Origin: Eucalyptus grandis
Taxonomy: Eukaryota > Streptophyta > Magnoliopsida > Myrtales > Myrtaceae
DNA: 64,000 bases
Assembly: GCF_016545825.1 (NCBI RefSeq)
Contig: NC_052616.1
Coordinates: forward strand, 53,515,716-53,579,715
Direction of reading: 5' to 3'
Shown here: piece by piece, positions 27,408 to 41,815 of the stretch
Numbering within the stretch: the first letter of the stretch is position 1
Layout: the number at the start of each line of letters is the position of its first letter
Translations under genes and position numbers: made by a program
The notes under the pieces: model-generated
Seen by the model: the letters and a program-made list of their open reading frames with translations, nothing else
Database searches by the model: none
What the model was told of the DNA's origin: nothing

Positions 27408-27481
27408 TGTTAGAATTATGCCCTAAAAAAAAGAGAGTAAAGCTTCATGCATGTGCATGAATTCGTGCACATGCACGAAGC

Positions 27482-27584
27482 GTAATGGTCAGCGGTTGCT
27501 GACCATTATGCACGAAGCATGGATGGTCAGCAACCGCTGACCATCATGCCAAGATCGTGCATGAGCAACCGCTCATGCACGATC
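27482..27584. promoter_or_regulatory. Three consecutive perfect or near-perfect hairpins in the copia LTR, upstream of its TATA box
   Basis: Stems at 27482-27509 (loop GGTT), 27522-27545 (10-bp stem, loop AACC) and 27553-27584 (14-bp perfect stem, loop AACC). The first two are also near reverse complements of each other. The 14-bp stem is conserved unchanged in the 3' LTR at 34903-34934. A role in LTR transcription is inference. Confidence 0.85.
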
Positions 27585-27620
27585 GTCCATCGATCAGCAA
27601 CCGTTGCTGGTCATTTTTAT

Positions 27621-27628
27621 TATAAAAT
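27621..27628 (+). promoter_or_regulatory. Putative TATA box of the copia 5' LTR
   Basis: TATAAAAT about 40 bases after the last hairpin. The same sequence is present in the 3' LTR near 34971. Confidence 0.6.
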
Positions 27629-28153
27629 GAACGAGGGACGAGAGTTAAAAGGTTGCTGTTGAAAACAGAAAAAGAGTCAGTGTGGTTTTGGTTTTGTTCG
27701 AGAGAAACACAAGCGAGAAATCAGTGATGCTTTGCCGAAAATAGAAAGCAAAGTGTGTGCGTGTTCTTGTGTCTTTGAGGCGCTAGAAAGAAGAGCATTA
27801 TCTCATTCAGGCTGTGACTATTATACATCAAGAATACGACGGATTCTTTCCATGTGATTGCTAGCACGATCGAAGTGGTGGATATCCGAAAATTATCTTT
27901 TCGTTCGACGTTCGTTGTTGGTGTGTCTGAACTAGAGGTCTGACGCTTGTGGGACTCGTACTGTAGAACATCCGAACCGACTTGTTTCAAAGCGCGCTTC
28001 TAGAGGTATTTCATTTAACTCCCCTTTTATGTTTAGATTTTTGATTAAAACGCACGAACAACGCCTTAGGAAAATCATGTGTAAAATATATATTTGTCTC
28101 CGCTGCATACTTTATGTTAATATTTCTTATACATGATTCATGAAACCCAACAG

Positions 28154-28169
28154 TGGTATCAGAGCCAAC
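28154..28169 (+). other. Primer-binding site (initiator Met tRNA) of the nested copia
   Basis: TGGTATCAGAGCCAAC starts one base after the 5' LTR (28153 is G). This is the standard plant copia primer site. Confidence 0.92.
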
Positions 28170-29117
28170 CTTAGGCGTTTTCGTGCGTTTTATTGATTTA
28201 TAGTTCAAATATATTTTTGCATTCTAATGGCCAATTTACTTTTGTTAAGAGAATTGGTTCTCTTGCTCTTATGTGGCCTATAGAAGTTGATTGATTTATG
28301 TGATAAATTTAATCAACAAAGCAAAAATTAGAACTAAATCAATTTTGAATCAAAAATCCGTAACTTGTTATACTTGATGTTTATATTTTGCAAATGATAT
28401 GCAGAATTTTATGCATGCTTTCTAGAGCTTTAAATTTTGAATTTATGGCTCGTAAGGAAGGGTGGTGATCGTGGAAAAATCCCTAATTGTTGTGATTGTT
28501 GTATGGATGAATGTATGATGATTATAGGTATTATTTTTTGGGGATGTAATTATTAAATGGAGGCTGCGTCCTTCCTTTTATTTTACTTTAATTTTTCTTG
28601 ATATGTAATTTTAGTATAGTTTAGTATTTCAATTGTTGATGTAAATATTACAAAAGAGGAGGAGCCATTGGAGGAGCCATTAAACCGGTGAGCTCTTTGG
28701 GCCCGGTCTTTGAAGAGTTCAAAGATTGAAGAAAAAGTGAAGAGCAGGTCCATATTATTAAAACATTAAAATGGCTAAATGGGTCTCTTTGGCTCGAGAC
28801 CCATTGAACCATAATTCCATGATCACCACATAGGATAGATATTATGTGATATCTATTTATTTATTGTGTTTATGGTATCGTGCATGTTAAACTGGTTAAT
28901 GTGCAAAGTAAGACTGTTAATAATGACCCAAATCTCCTTACAAAGAATATTAAGTCGAAATGGGTTTTGGACTCGTGGCCTTCCATCGTCGTGGTTTGAT
29001 CCAATATTATAGTGGTTAACTAACCGGTTATAGATACATAGGGGTTAATTACCATTTATAATATTAGACCACTCCATTATGCATATGATGTTGTGGGGTT
29101 GAAGCCAAATGATTTCT

Positions 29118-29320
29118 AATAACTGTTAGGTGAGGGAATCATTTGTGTTTTCAATACTTGCACGAGACGATGGGCTAGACTTAACTATGATCATGATGCC
29201 AATAACTGTTAGGTGAGGCTTTCATGGTCTAGAGGCCGAAGATTGGGACTCGCATATGATGTGTTGAACAAGCTGGTTCACTCACTAAGTTCATAGGACA
29301 CCAATAACTGTTAGGTGAGG
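29118..29320 (+). repeat. Three spaced copies of AATAACTGTTAGGTGAGG in the copia leader
   Basis: Exact 18-base copies at 29118, 29201 and 29303, separated by unrelated sequence, within the untranslated leader before gag. Function unknown; a packaging or RNA-structure role is possible. Confidence 0.85.
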
Positions 29321-29526
29321 TGGACTTTGGACTAGTGGAACTCCAATCCCCACTAGTAATCTTTACCCAACAAAGATTACCGCTTCCCATCTTAAGGAGT
29401 ATGGGATTCGAATATAAATTTAGTGGGAGGATCTATTTCATTTAAAGGCAAAAATGAAATAGTTACTTTGAAAGATACAACGGCTAACAATTTATTTTCT
29501 GCAACAGATATATTATTACTCTGAAA

Positions 29527-30229
29527 ATGGTGACCACAAACCCACTTGCTTCTATACTTGACAAGAATTGTTTGACTGGACCCAATTTCACTGACTGGGT
29601 GAGGAATTTGAGAATTGTTCTTAATTCAGAAAAAATTGGGTATGTGCTTGATGAAAAGATGCCAACCTCTTTTCCTGAGGGTGGGACTCAAGAGGAACGT
29701 GTCACTTATGATAAGTGGCGTGGCGATGACTTAAAAGTTAGGTCATATATGCTTGCTTCTATGAATAATGAATTACGTAAGAAGTATGAATCTATGGAAG
29801 ATCTTTGGGTCGATCATTTTGCACTTAAAGGAATACTTTGATGAGAATGGTCGAACCTCTAGATATGAGATATCTAAGGCATTGTACCGTATGAGGATGG
29901 CTGAAGGATCATCTGTTAATGATCATGCTTTGAAAATGATCTCGGCACATTGAAGAATTGGCTAGGCTGAATCTCGTTATGGACAATGAGTTAGCTGTGG
30001 ATTTGATCCTCCAATCTTTACCCGATTCCTTCTCTGGTTTTGTCCAAAACTTCCACATGCATAAGATGGAGAAAACTCTTACTGAGTTACATAGCATGCT
30101 GGTAGTTTATGAGAAGGAAATGCATAACACGAGGCCAAATGTAGTGGCTATGGCTAAGGCTTCTTCTTCAAGGGGTAAGACTGTTTTAAAGAAGAATAAA
30201 TGGAAGAGGCCTGCCAAACCTGTTGTGTA
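29527..30229 (+). pseudogene. copia gag (capsid part), two frameshifts
   Basis: Starts MVTTNPLASILDKNCLTGPN, then FTDWVRNLRIVL typical of copia gag. The frame changes near 29820 and again near 29955. Recognisable pieces include ALYRMRMAEGSSVNDH, LAVDLILQSLPDSF and TLTELHSMLVVYEKE. It ends at a stop (TAA at 30229) just before the zinc knuckle, so the polyprotein is interrupted. Confidence 0.85.
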
Positions 30230-30239
30230 ACCAAAACCC

Positions 30240-30491
30240 ATGATTGATAAAGGGAAATGTCATTGCTGTGGTGTCAAAGGGCACTGGAGGAGGAACTGTA
30301 AGAGGTACCTCGCGAGCTTGAAGGTCAAGCCCAAGAACCAACCTTATGAAGGTATGGTGTCTATGCTTATTGAAACCAATCTTATGGTTAGTGCTGAATC
30401 CAGCTCATGGGTTCTAGATTCTGCTGCAACTTCACATATTTGTATGTCTTTGCGTAATCTGGAAATAAGCGAGGATGCTAGGGCGAAATGA
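30240..30491 (+). pseudogene. copia gag zinc knuckle and aspartic protease fragment
   Basis: Zinc knuckle CHCCGVKGHWRRNC, followed by WVLDSAATSHIC. The protease active site is usually D-S/T-G; here it reads DSA. The frame shifts at about 30485 into VLTFANGARVAALAIG. Confidence 0.85.
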
Positions 30492-30494
30492 GAT

Positions 30495-31547
30495 TGTCCT
30501 GACGTTTGCCAATGGAGCAAGAGTTGCTGCATTAGCTATAGGGACTTTTCGTTTATGTTTGCCTTCTGGACATGTATTGGTTTTAAAGAACTGTTTGCAT
30601 TATAAGAATGCTGTTAGGAACATCTTCACTGCACCTCGTTTGGGTAAAGAGAATTATGAATTTTCTTTTGCCTGATGATGTATGTTCTATTTATCATAAT
30701 AGAATATGTGTTGGTTCTAGCTTATTAACCAACAATCTTTATACCATTACAATGTCCGGTAATGCGATTACCAATGCCAATAAGCAAAATAGAATTGATA
30801 TAAATGCCATAACTAATAAACGCCCTAGAGACGGTCCAAATAAAAAGTATGTTTGGCATCTTCGATTAGGTCATATTGGAGAAGACAGAATTAACAAGTT
30901 GAGTAATGATGGATACATTGATCCTTCAAATTTTGAGTCATACTCGACTTGTGAGGCATGTCTTCTAGGAAAATGACCAAAGCGCCTTTGTGGGACAAAG
31001 TGCGCGAGCCGCCGACATATTAGAATTAATACATACAGATGTATGTGGACCAATTAATGAAACTGCTAGAGGTGATTATAATTACTTCATTACCTTCACC
31101 GATGATCATCCACGGCATGGTTATTTATACCTCATGAAGTATAAATCTGAATCCTTTGAAAAGTTCAAGGAATTCAAGGCTGAAGTTGAGAAACAAACAG
31201 GAAAATGTATTAAGGCTCTTCGATCGGATCGAGGAGGTGAATACCTTAGTACTGAATTCCTGGACTATCTTAAAGAGAATGGCATTTTATCACAATGGAC
31301 ACCTCCCGGAACTCCGTAACATAATGGTGTATCCGAACGAAGAAATCGTACTTTATTAGATATGGTACGGTCTATGATGAGTTACACCGATTTGTCAATA
31401 TCCCTTTGGGGATATGCCCTTGAGACTGCTGTATATATACTGAATAGAGTGCCATCCAAATCTGTTCCAACTACGCCCTATGAGATATGGCATAGTAGGA
31501 AACCTAGTCTTAATCATATTAAGATTTGGGGTTGTCCACTTTCGTGA
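30495..31547 (+). pseudogene. copia integrase, frameshifted, with a nonsense codon before the catalytic Glu
   Basis: The pre-integrase zinc finger HLRLGHIGEDRINKL...CEACLLGK is followed by a stop. The core follows in another frame: IHTDVCGP (first Asp) and RSDRGGEY (second Asp). A TAA at 31317-31319 stands where a Gln codon is expected just before [11 protein letters not shown], which holds the catalytic Glu. Downstream continues [14 protein letters not shown] and [10 protein letters not shown]. Confidence 0.85.
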
Positions 31548-32860
31548 AAAAGCTGAAAATGGAAAAATTGGAGGCAAGATCTGAACAAGGTCGCTTCATT
31601 GGATATCCAAAGGAAACTCTTGGATATTATTTCTATTTTCATTCAAACCAAAGAATTTTGGTATGCAAGCACGCTTCTTTTTTGGAGAATCGGTTCGTCC
31701 AAGAAAGTGGTCTTTGGGCGGAAAATAGTCTTACAAGAAGAAAATAATGAAGTATCACACAACCGAGTTCAGATACCAATCTCTGATTCAGTGGGAGCTT
31801 CTGATACACAACCTATTAGGAGAAGTGCGAGAACGTCTCGCCCACCTGCTCGTTATAGACACTCGGTTGATCATATCGAACCATTATTCATTATGAATGA
31901 TAATGATCAACCCGGTGATCCTAAAACCTATGAGGAGGCGATGTTGGACATCGATTTTGGTAAATGGCTAGAGGTCATGAAATCCGAAATGGATTCAATG
32001 TATTCCAATGAGGTTTGGACCTTGACTGACCTACCTGATGGTATTGTACCAATTGGCTGTAAATGGATCTTCAAGAGGAAGATGAATGTTGAAGGTCAAA
32101 TTGGAATTTACAAAGCACGGCTGGTGGCAAAAGGATATCGTCAAAAAGAAGGAATTGATTATGACGAAACTTTCTCACCTGTGGCCATGCTAAAATCCAT
32201 TCGGATTATGTTGGCTATAGCTGCACACCTTGATTATGAGATATTTCAAATGGATGTCAAAACGGCTTTTCTAAATGGTTTTCTCGATGAGGACATCTAT
32301 ATGGAACAGCCACAGGGTTTTGAATCCAATAGTGAAAAACAGCAGGTGTGTAAGCTTAAGAGATCCATTTATGGACTCAAACAAGCCTCCAGAAGTTGGA
32401 ACATCCGTTTTGATGAGGTAGTCAAATCGTTTGGCTTCATCAAAAATCCGGATGAACCTTGTGTATACAAGAAGATCAGTGGGAGTGCAATTGCATTTCT
32501 AGTTTTGTATGTCGATGATATACTTTTGATTGGAAATGATGTACCAATGATATCATCGATAAAACTATTCTTGTCACAGAAATTCTCATGAGAGATTTAG
32601 GAGAGGCAACCTACATTTTAGGTATCAAGATCTATAGAGATAGATCAAGACGATTGATTGGCCTCTCACAATCTACGTACATAGACAAAGTGTTAACATG
32701 GTTTAACATGCAATGTTCCAAGAGAGGATTATTGCCTTTTAGGCAGGGATCCGTCTTTCTAAGGAGATGTGTCCCAACACTCCGAAGAAAGAGAGCGGAT
32801 GGCAAAGATACCATATGCATCCGCTATTGGAAGCATAATGTATGCTATGCTATGTACTAG
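31530..32860 (+). pseudogene. copia reverse transcriptase (RVT_2), catalytic block intact
   Basis: The long open frame to 32591 has EVWTLTDLP, CKWIFKRKMN, YKARLVAKGYRQKEGIDY, FQMDVKTAFLNG, YGLKQASRSWN and the catalytic YVDDILLIGND. It then breaks; RDLGEATYILGIKIYRDRS follows in another frame from 32588, and the frame is lost again after about 32700. Confidence 0.9.
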
Positions 32861-32879
32861 ACCTGATATTGCGCATGCT

Positions 32880-33468
32880 GTAAGTATTACCAGCAGATAT
32901 TAGTATGATCCAGGAGAAGAGCACTGGATAGCAATCAAGAATATTCTTAAGTACTTGCGAAGGACTAAAGATTTATTCTTGATATATGGAGAAGGAGAAT
33001 TTAAAGTTGTAGCTTATACTGATTCTGATTTTCAATCGGATCCTAATGATTATAAGTCTACGTCCGGGTTTGTCTTTACATTCAATGGTGGTGCGTTAGT
33101 TGGAAAAGTTCCAAACAAAGTATAACCGCCGATTCCACCACCGAGGCGAGTATGTAGCTGCTTCTCGGAAGCAAGCAAAGGAAGCCACTTGGATGAAGAA
33201 GTTTATTTCTGAACTTGGAGTCGTTCCTTCAATTGAGCAACCGATCTCATTGTTTTGTGACAACAATGGGGCGATAGCTCAAGCTAAGGAACCAAGGTCT
33301 CACCAGAAGTCCAAGCACATTGAGAGACGCTTCCATCTCATCAGAGAAATTGTTGGGAGAGGTGATATCGCCTTGCAGAAAATTGCCTCAGCAGAAAACG
33401 TGGCAGATCCCTTCACTAAGGCCTTACCTCAGTCTTCTTTGAAAGACATATTGACAAAATGGGTTTGA
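32880..33468 (+). pseudogene. copia RNase H and C-terminus
   Basis: Pieces include IKNILKYLRRTKDLFLIYG (about 32935-32990), EYVAASRKQAKEATWMKKF, LFCDNNGAIAQAKEP, KHIERRFHLIRE and ENVADPFTKALPQ, ending in TGA at 33468. Frame changes precede 33100. Confidence 0.85.
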
Positions 33469-34769
33469 GGTACTGACAAGTTGGCTTTAGTGCAAGTGAG
33501 AAATTGTTAGATGTATGCCCTAAAGTTGCTATGTAATAGTTACATATTAGGGATTTCAGTTGTACTTTCATTATTATTATTTAGTTAATGGCAATGACGT
33601 ATTCATTCATTTGTCCAATTATTTTATATTGATGAATGATTCCATAAGATCAGTTGCAACTAGACCTATTCTTGAGACGTCAAGAATATATGTGATGGGT
33701 TCATAGTTAGACTAAATCTTTAAATCGTTCCCGGTTGATGGATTATTGAGTGGATATTAATAATCCTGTTGAGACCGGTGTGTTCTTAACTTCGCCATTA
33801 AGTATTGGATACTTAAGGGAATGATGAGTCACATGTCATTGGGTATTATGATGCCCGAGTTAGAACACAGGTGTTTGTATTAGATAAATTCACTGAACGT
33901 GACGCATATGGAACGATTAGCGACATGGAAGCTTTTAGCGTGGTCAATGTCTAATTGTTCATGCTTTGGTCTTGTGTAAATAATCCTTAGACCCGAGGCA
34001 CAATGTTAACTTGTGTATTGAACAACTATGGTTCACGGGTGCACATAATGCCGGGTCGTCGATCCGTCTTTATACTTGATGGTCATAGTTTGTTCATATA
34101 CGAAGTTACACGTGTGCGCAATATGGAATCTATCTCCTTGTTATATGCAAGGTATGATAATGATGTCCTATGCGATCTAATTGTGACACTGCATTGAAAT
34201 CCTCGGCCGGGGTTGTAACCAAGAATAAATTGTTTATGTCTCGAATAAAATGCATGTCAGTTAAATTTGTGCATATGATCGAATTAATGACTTGACAAAT
34301 ATTCTATGGTCTTTGTTCGATCGAGACATAGTAAGACAGAGGGATTGAATTACACTGTAGCCAAAGCTGACAGGTTCATTATGTTCTTAAAGTATTCACA
34401 CTATCTGGGTAGCCATGACATATTGCTAGATGTTAATCGTGGCTTGTAGGACCTAAAAGATTAATCGGGACAATTAATTCTTTTGGAAGTACTAATGTGT
34501 TAATACAAGTCTTACTACCAGCTTAGTGATGAACTTAGGGATGTCACACACCATAAACAATTAGGATGATGTGGAACGAGAGAGAAATATTATTGCAAAT
34601 GTGTTTGCAATTACTGCAATCGAATTGAGTCGATTTGAAATTAAATTAAATGAGATTTAATTTAATTTGTATTATAGTCACGAGTCTACTTGCATATGAT
34701 GCACACGCATGCCCAAAGTGGATATATGTTAACATACCAAACAAGTTGGCTTTAGTGCAAGTGGGAGAT
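33469..34769 (+). other. Non-coding stretch between RNase H and the 3' LTR, bounded by duplicated purine-tract and LTR-start sequence
   Basis: Just after the stop the sequence CAAGTTGGCTTTAGTGCAAG, a short purine stretch and TGTTAGATGTATGCCCTAAA occur (33478-33530). Nearly the same order recurs at 34741-34790, where it is the real 3' LTR start. About 1.26 kb of unassigned AT-rich DNA lies between. Confidence 0.75.
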
Positions 34770-35503
34770 TGTTAGAATTATGCCCTAAAAAAAAAGTAAA
34801 GCTTCATGCATGTGCACGAATTCGTGCACATGCACAGCGTAATGGTCAGCGGTTGCTGACCATTATGCACGGATGGTCAGCAACCGCTGACCATCATGCC
34901 AAGATCGTGCATGAGCAACCGCTCATGCACGATCGTCCATCGATTAGCAACCGTTGCTGGTCATTTTTATTATAAAATGAACGAGGGATGAGAGTTAAAA
35001 GGTTGCTGTTGAAAAACAGAAAAAGAGTCAGTGTGGTTTTGGTTTTGTTCGAGAGAAACACAAGCGAGAAATCAGTGATGCTTTGCTGAAAATAGAAAGC
35101 AAAGTGTGTGCGTGTTCTTGTGTCTTTGAGGCGCTAGAAAGAAGAGCGTTATCTCATTCAAGCTGTGACTATTATACATCAAGAATACGACGAATTATTT
35201 CCACGTGATTGCTAGCACGATCGAAGTGGTGGATATCCGAAAATTCTCTTTTTGTTCGACGTTCGTTGTTGGTGTGTCTAAACTAGAGATCCGATGCTTG
35301 TGGGACTCGTACTGTAGAACATCCGAACCGACTTGTTTCAAAGTGCGCTTCTAGAGGTATTTCGTTTAACTCCCCTTTTATGTTTAGATTTTTGATTAAA
35401 ACGCACGAACAACGCCTTAGGAGAATCATGTGTAAAATATATATTTGTTTCCGCTGCATACTTTATGTTAATATTTCTTATACATGATTCATGAAACCCA
35501 ACA
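34770..35503 (+). repeat. 3' LTR of the nested copia
   Basis: 734 bases, preceded by the purine tract GTGGGAGAT. It differs from the 5' LTR by a few substitutions and short indels, including two GAAG-type gaps. Confidence 0.95.
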
Positions 35504-35508
35504 CTACC

Positions 35509-35706
35509 AACATTCTAGATTTGTTTAGAATGTTGTCCACTTAGGCTTAATCTAGAGAGTTCTAGATTATAGTTTATCCTCTCTTCTTCTAGAGAGATCT
35601 ACACATGTTCTTCTACATTTTTCTTTCTTTCAAAAACTTCATCTAGGGAATTCTAGAAATTTAGCAACTCTAGAAAATTCTAGAAAATGGATAACCATTT
35701 CCAACA
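35509..35706 (-). repeat. 3' LTR of the non-autonomous element, part 2
   Basis: Continues the LTR interrupted at 27407 and matches 36534-36731. It ends TTCCAACA, followed by CTCCCCCTT, the minus-strand purine tract. Confidence 0.9.
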
Positions 35707-36218
35707 CTCCCCCTTGATCCATTTTCGGGATACTCCAGACCTGTGTTATAAAGCCTCGGATGTACCTTGAAATTTCTCTTGTAATTTGTCCCATGTTTGT
35801 TATTCCGTCTTCGTTCCATGATCCCTTACATTCTCTTGTTGAACCACTTGCACTTGCCTTTGAACATGCATGACTTTTCTTCAATGATGTCCCATATGTC
35901 TTGGGGCATCAAAATGCTCTTAGTTGTAGTTGTTAGCTCGGGCTTTGGCTCTGGCTCTCGTAGGCTCTGGCTCTGGCTCCAGCTTTGGTTCTGGCTCTAG
36001 CTCCAGTTCTGGCTCTATTGGCTGTCACTCGAGCTCTGGCCTTTGATTCTGGCTCTGGCTCCGGCTCTGGTTCTGTTGGCTCTCGCTCGGGCTCTGGCCT
36101 TTTTAGTTGAGGATGGTGAGGACAAATGCCCATAACCATCCGATATGCCTGGTTTTGGCTTCATGGTCCCTTACGCCTGGCTCAGTTACGAACCTGGGCG
36201 CACTTGGCTCTGATACCA
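35707..36218 (-). other. Internal region of the non-autonomous LTR element
   Basis: 512 bases with no gag-pol. Primer-site TGGTATCAGAGCCAAG lies at 36218-36203 and purine tract AAGGGGGAG at 35715-35707, both minus. A minus frame 36139-35933 is made of Pro-Glu then Arg-Ala repeats from a GGCTCT-type simple repeat (about 35935-36100). It may be translated, but low complexity makes this doubtful. Confidence 0.75.
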
Positions 36219-36731
36219 TGTTAAAAAAATGGATGTGAGCGCTGTAGAAGCATGGTTTTTGTATTAGTTATAATTTTTTGTTTGTGATGTGTGCAAGTGT
36301 ATGGTATATTTTGTAGATGATGGACAAGGGATAAATTAGGATAATCAAAGGACAAAGAACATGGGATATGGGAAATAGTTTCATTAGTTGGATAAAATAA
36401 TTTTACAATAGTTGGAGGAAATGTTGGTGGAGGAGCTTCAAGATATGGAGTATTATCTCATGCTCCTCTCACCCTCTTACATTTGTTGTTATACTATGCT
36501 CTCCCCTCTTTCCTATTTATAGGGTGCTCTACCAACATTCTAGATTTGTGTAGAATGTTGTCCACTTAGGTTTAATCTAGAGAGTTCTAGATTGTAGTTT
36601 ATCCTCTCTTCTTCTAGAGAGATCTACACATGTTCTTCTACATTTTTCTTTCTTCCAAAAACTTCATCTAGGGAATTCTAGAAATTTAGCAACTCTAGAA
36701 AATTCTAGAAAATGGATCACCATTTCCAACA
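36219..36731 (-). repeat. 5' LTR of the non-autonomous element
   Basis: 513 bases; on the minus strand it runs TGTTGGAAATGG to TTTTTTTAACA, with the primer site directly after it. Confidence 0.92.
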
Positions 36732-37038
36732 GAACTAAAGTTTTACTCGAGGAAAGGCAAATTGCACTAACACTGCTTTAGTTCAATAAAATGTATGGGG
36801 CCTCTGGTTTATAGAATTTGTATATTTATCCACCTATGTTCACTCGGGTCACTGAAAATTTTTGCATCTTCCTTTCACTTACCAAATCAACCTTCTCCAT
36901 ATGCCATAATCTTGATTGTTTATACAGTGATTTTCATGAGCAGAGTAATTCTTCCAAACATGACAAGTTCCTCTTTTCAACATGAAATTTTACAACCATG
37001 GGCAAATGGAACCTTAATTAGCTGGAATACGTGCTTGT
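36732..37038. other. 3' flank of CRK-f
   Basis: Continues the type-A 3' flank cut at 27097 and matches about 5850-6149. No gene. Confidence 0.75.
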
Positions 37039-40121
<3,083 letters not shown>

Positions 40122-41815
40122 TTTCTCCCTCCGGCACATCAAATCTTCACATTCGCCCAGATAATTCATTGTGTAAAGCAGCAATTCACGATGAACAAAC
40201 ACAAGTTTCTGGAAAGTAATTTAAACATATATCACAGATATTAGCATTGCGTATAGACTAGAGATCAAATGAAGCCGTATAAGAAACATCGTAATGAACC
40301 TGGAAAGTCTCGTGAAAATGTTATCAGTCATATATGCCGTCTGCTGATGGAGATTTGCAAGAACTTACGTTGCCACCAAACTTCGGAGAACCTGACAAGT
40401 AGAGCCTTTTCATGGAAAATAAGATGCTACTTGTCCCCAAGAAATTTAAAACCCACATAAGACCAGTTCATACTTGATAATGACAAAAGAAGAAGAAGCG
40501 AGATTGTCGATAAGGACCTACTGCATGAAATAACACAGATTTTTCCGTTAGGCGTTCTATCAAACTGTTGAATCATTCTGGGGGTTTTACTTGGGGGGAA
40601 AGTGGTTTTGTGTCATAAATTTGACTTGTCCTTTGATCATTTCAAGGGCTATGCACATTAGCCAATGCAAGAAAAGTAAACTTCTTGCTTGACCTTGGAT
40701 TCTTGAGCAAACAATGGGTTTCTTGAGAAAAAAGGAATTTCTTGAAAAAAAAAAAAGTGCCAACAAGGCTAGAAACAATTTTGAACACTAAATTGAAGAG
40801 AGATAAGACTGTTTATTCCTATGGTTACGGTGGGTGCTTGTGACAACAAGTCACAAGATAAGATTGTATTTAATATTCCTTTCTACTTCATTAAAAAAAA
40901 ATCATATTCAAGAAATAATATAATCCAACTTCCCTGTTCCCTTTCATTAAACTATAGATAAATAATAAATTACAGATATAATTAGTCATTTTTCGGAGAA
41001 AGCTGTTAAATGGCATTATTCTGCACTTAAGCAGTAATATTCTCTGTACCTTAATGAGCGAGTCTAACTCAGTGGATGGACCATTGTACGAGGAATTCAT
41101 GGTCTGTGGACTGTGACAACATTTTAATGCTTTTATGTCAGTTTCATTTACTCTGTCAAACCCTTTTGCACACGGTACCAGATCTAGACAGTTTGAGATA
41201 TTAAAAAAGTGAATTTAATAGTTGTCTACTTGCAGTTCTTCCACTGGCATTTTGTACTTGGGAAATAACAAACGTACAAATGTGCTTTCTCTATAAAAAA
41301 AATTATTTGCCAACTGTAATTTTACTGAAAATTATAGTACTTAGCTTTTTCTTAGATCAATTACATTGCTTGTTCAAAGAAGCAAGAGAAGAATTATATT
41401 GCCAAAGTTACGTCAGCCACCGGAATTTTTTCGTAAAACCTTGGAATTATGGAAGAGTCAAATCCTGTACGGGGCTCCGAACTAGTGGTCATAGACCAGA
41501 GAGATTCATTTAATTATGTTCCTTCAGTTGCACGGCGAAGCGAGTGCATTTGATCAGCTCAATTCCGATATGTTCAAACTGCAGAAGCTGATTATAATTT
41601 ACAACAAAATGCATTTGTCATCAGTACAATTTGACAATTACACGAACCCACACGGCATACAAATTTCACTCAGAAAAATATATGCGGAGACTTTCTGCCA
41701 TACTAAATGATCACTTGTTATCTTATATGAGCAGACGATCGTCAAAAGTTCTTAATGCACGAGTGACTAATTGAGATTCGTAAACTCACAAAGTCCCCGT
41801 ATCTCCTTTCTTGGG
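40122..41815. repeat. Cluster spacer, copy 3
   Basis: Close match to 9256-10984 and homologous to 22006-23790. It lies between the 5' end of CRK-f and the 3' end of CRK-g. No gene supported. Confidence 0.75.

Larger units (their letters stand above)
27408..28152 (+). repeat. 5' LTR of the nested copia
   Basis: 745 bases, TGTTAGAATTATGCCC to CCCAACA. It contains three consecutive hairpins (27482-27584) and, just after them, a TATAAAAT box at 27621. Confidence 0.95.
27408..35503 (+). mobile_element. Ty1/copia LTR retrotransposon, decayed, nested in the LTR of the outer element
   Basis: 8096 bases with perfect 5-bp CTACC target duplications (27403-27407 and 35504-35508). Order is 5' LTR, Met-tRNA primer site, 1.4-kb leader, gag, protease, integrase, reverse transcriptase, RNase H, 1.3-kb non-coding stretch, purine tract and 3' LTR. 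Integrase before RT is diagnostic of copia. The coding region is broken by several frameshifts and at least one nonsense codon, while the LTRs remain very similar. Confidence 0.95.
27098..36731 (-). mobile_element. Non-autonomous LTR element (TRIM/LARD-like), minus orientation, carrying a nested copia
   Basis: The two LTRs are about 510 bases (36219-36731, and 27098-27407 continued at 35509-35706) with TG...CA ends. Flanks are perfect GAACT duplications (27093-27097 and 36732-36736). On the minus strand a primer site TGGTATCAGAGCCAAG follows the LTR at 36218. A purine tract AAGGGGGAG precedes the other LTR at 35715-35707. The internal region is only about 512 bases (35707-36218) with no gag or pol, so it must have moved with enzymes from elsewhere. 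The empty site is preserved at about 5846. Confidence 0.92.

Noticed and set aside
28011..28208. Minus frame crossing the copia LTR end and primer site
   Set aside because: Antisense to LTR and primer-binding site; no coding evidence.
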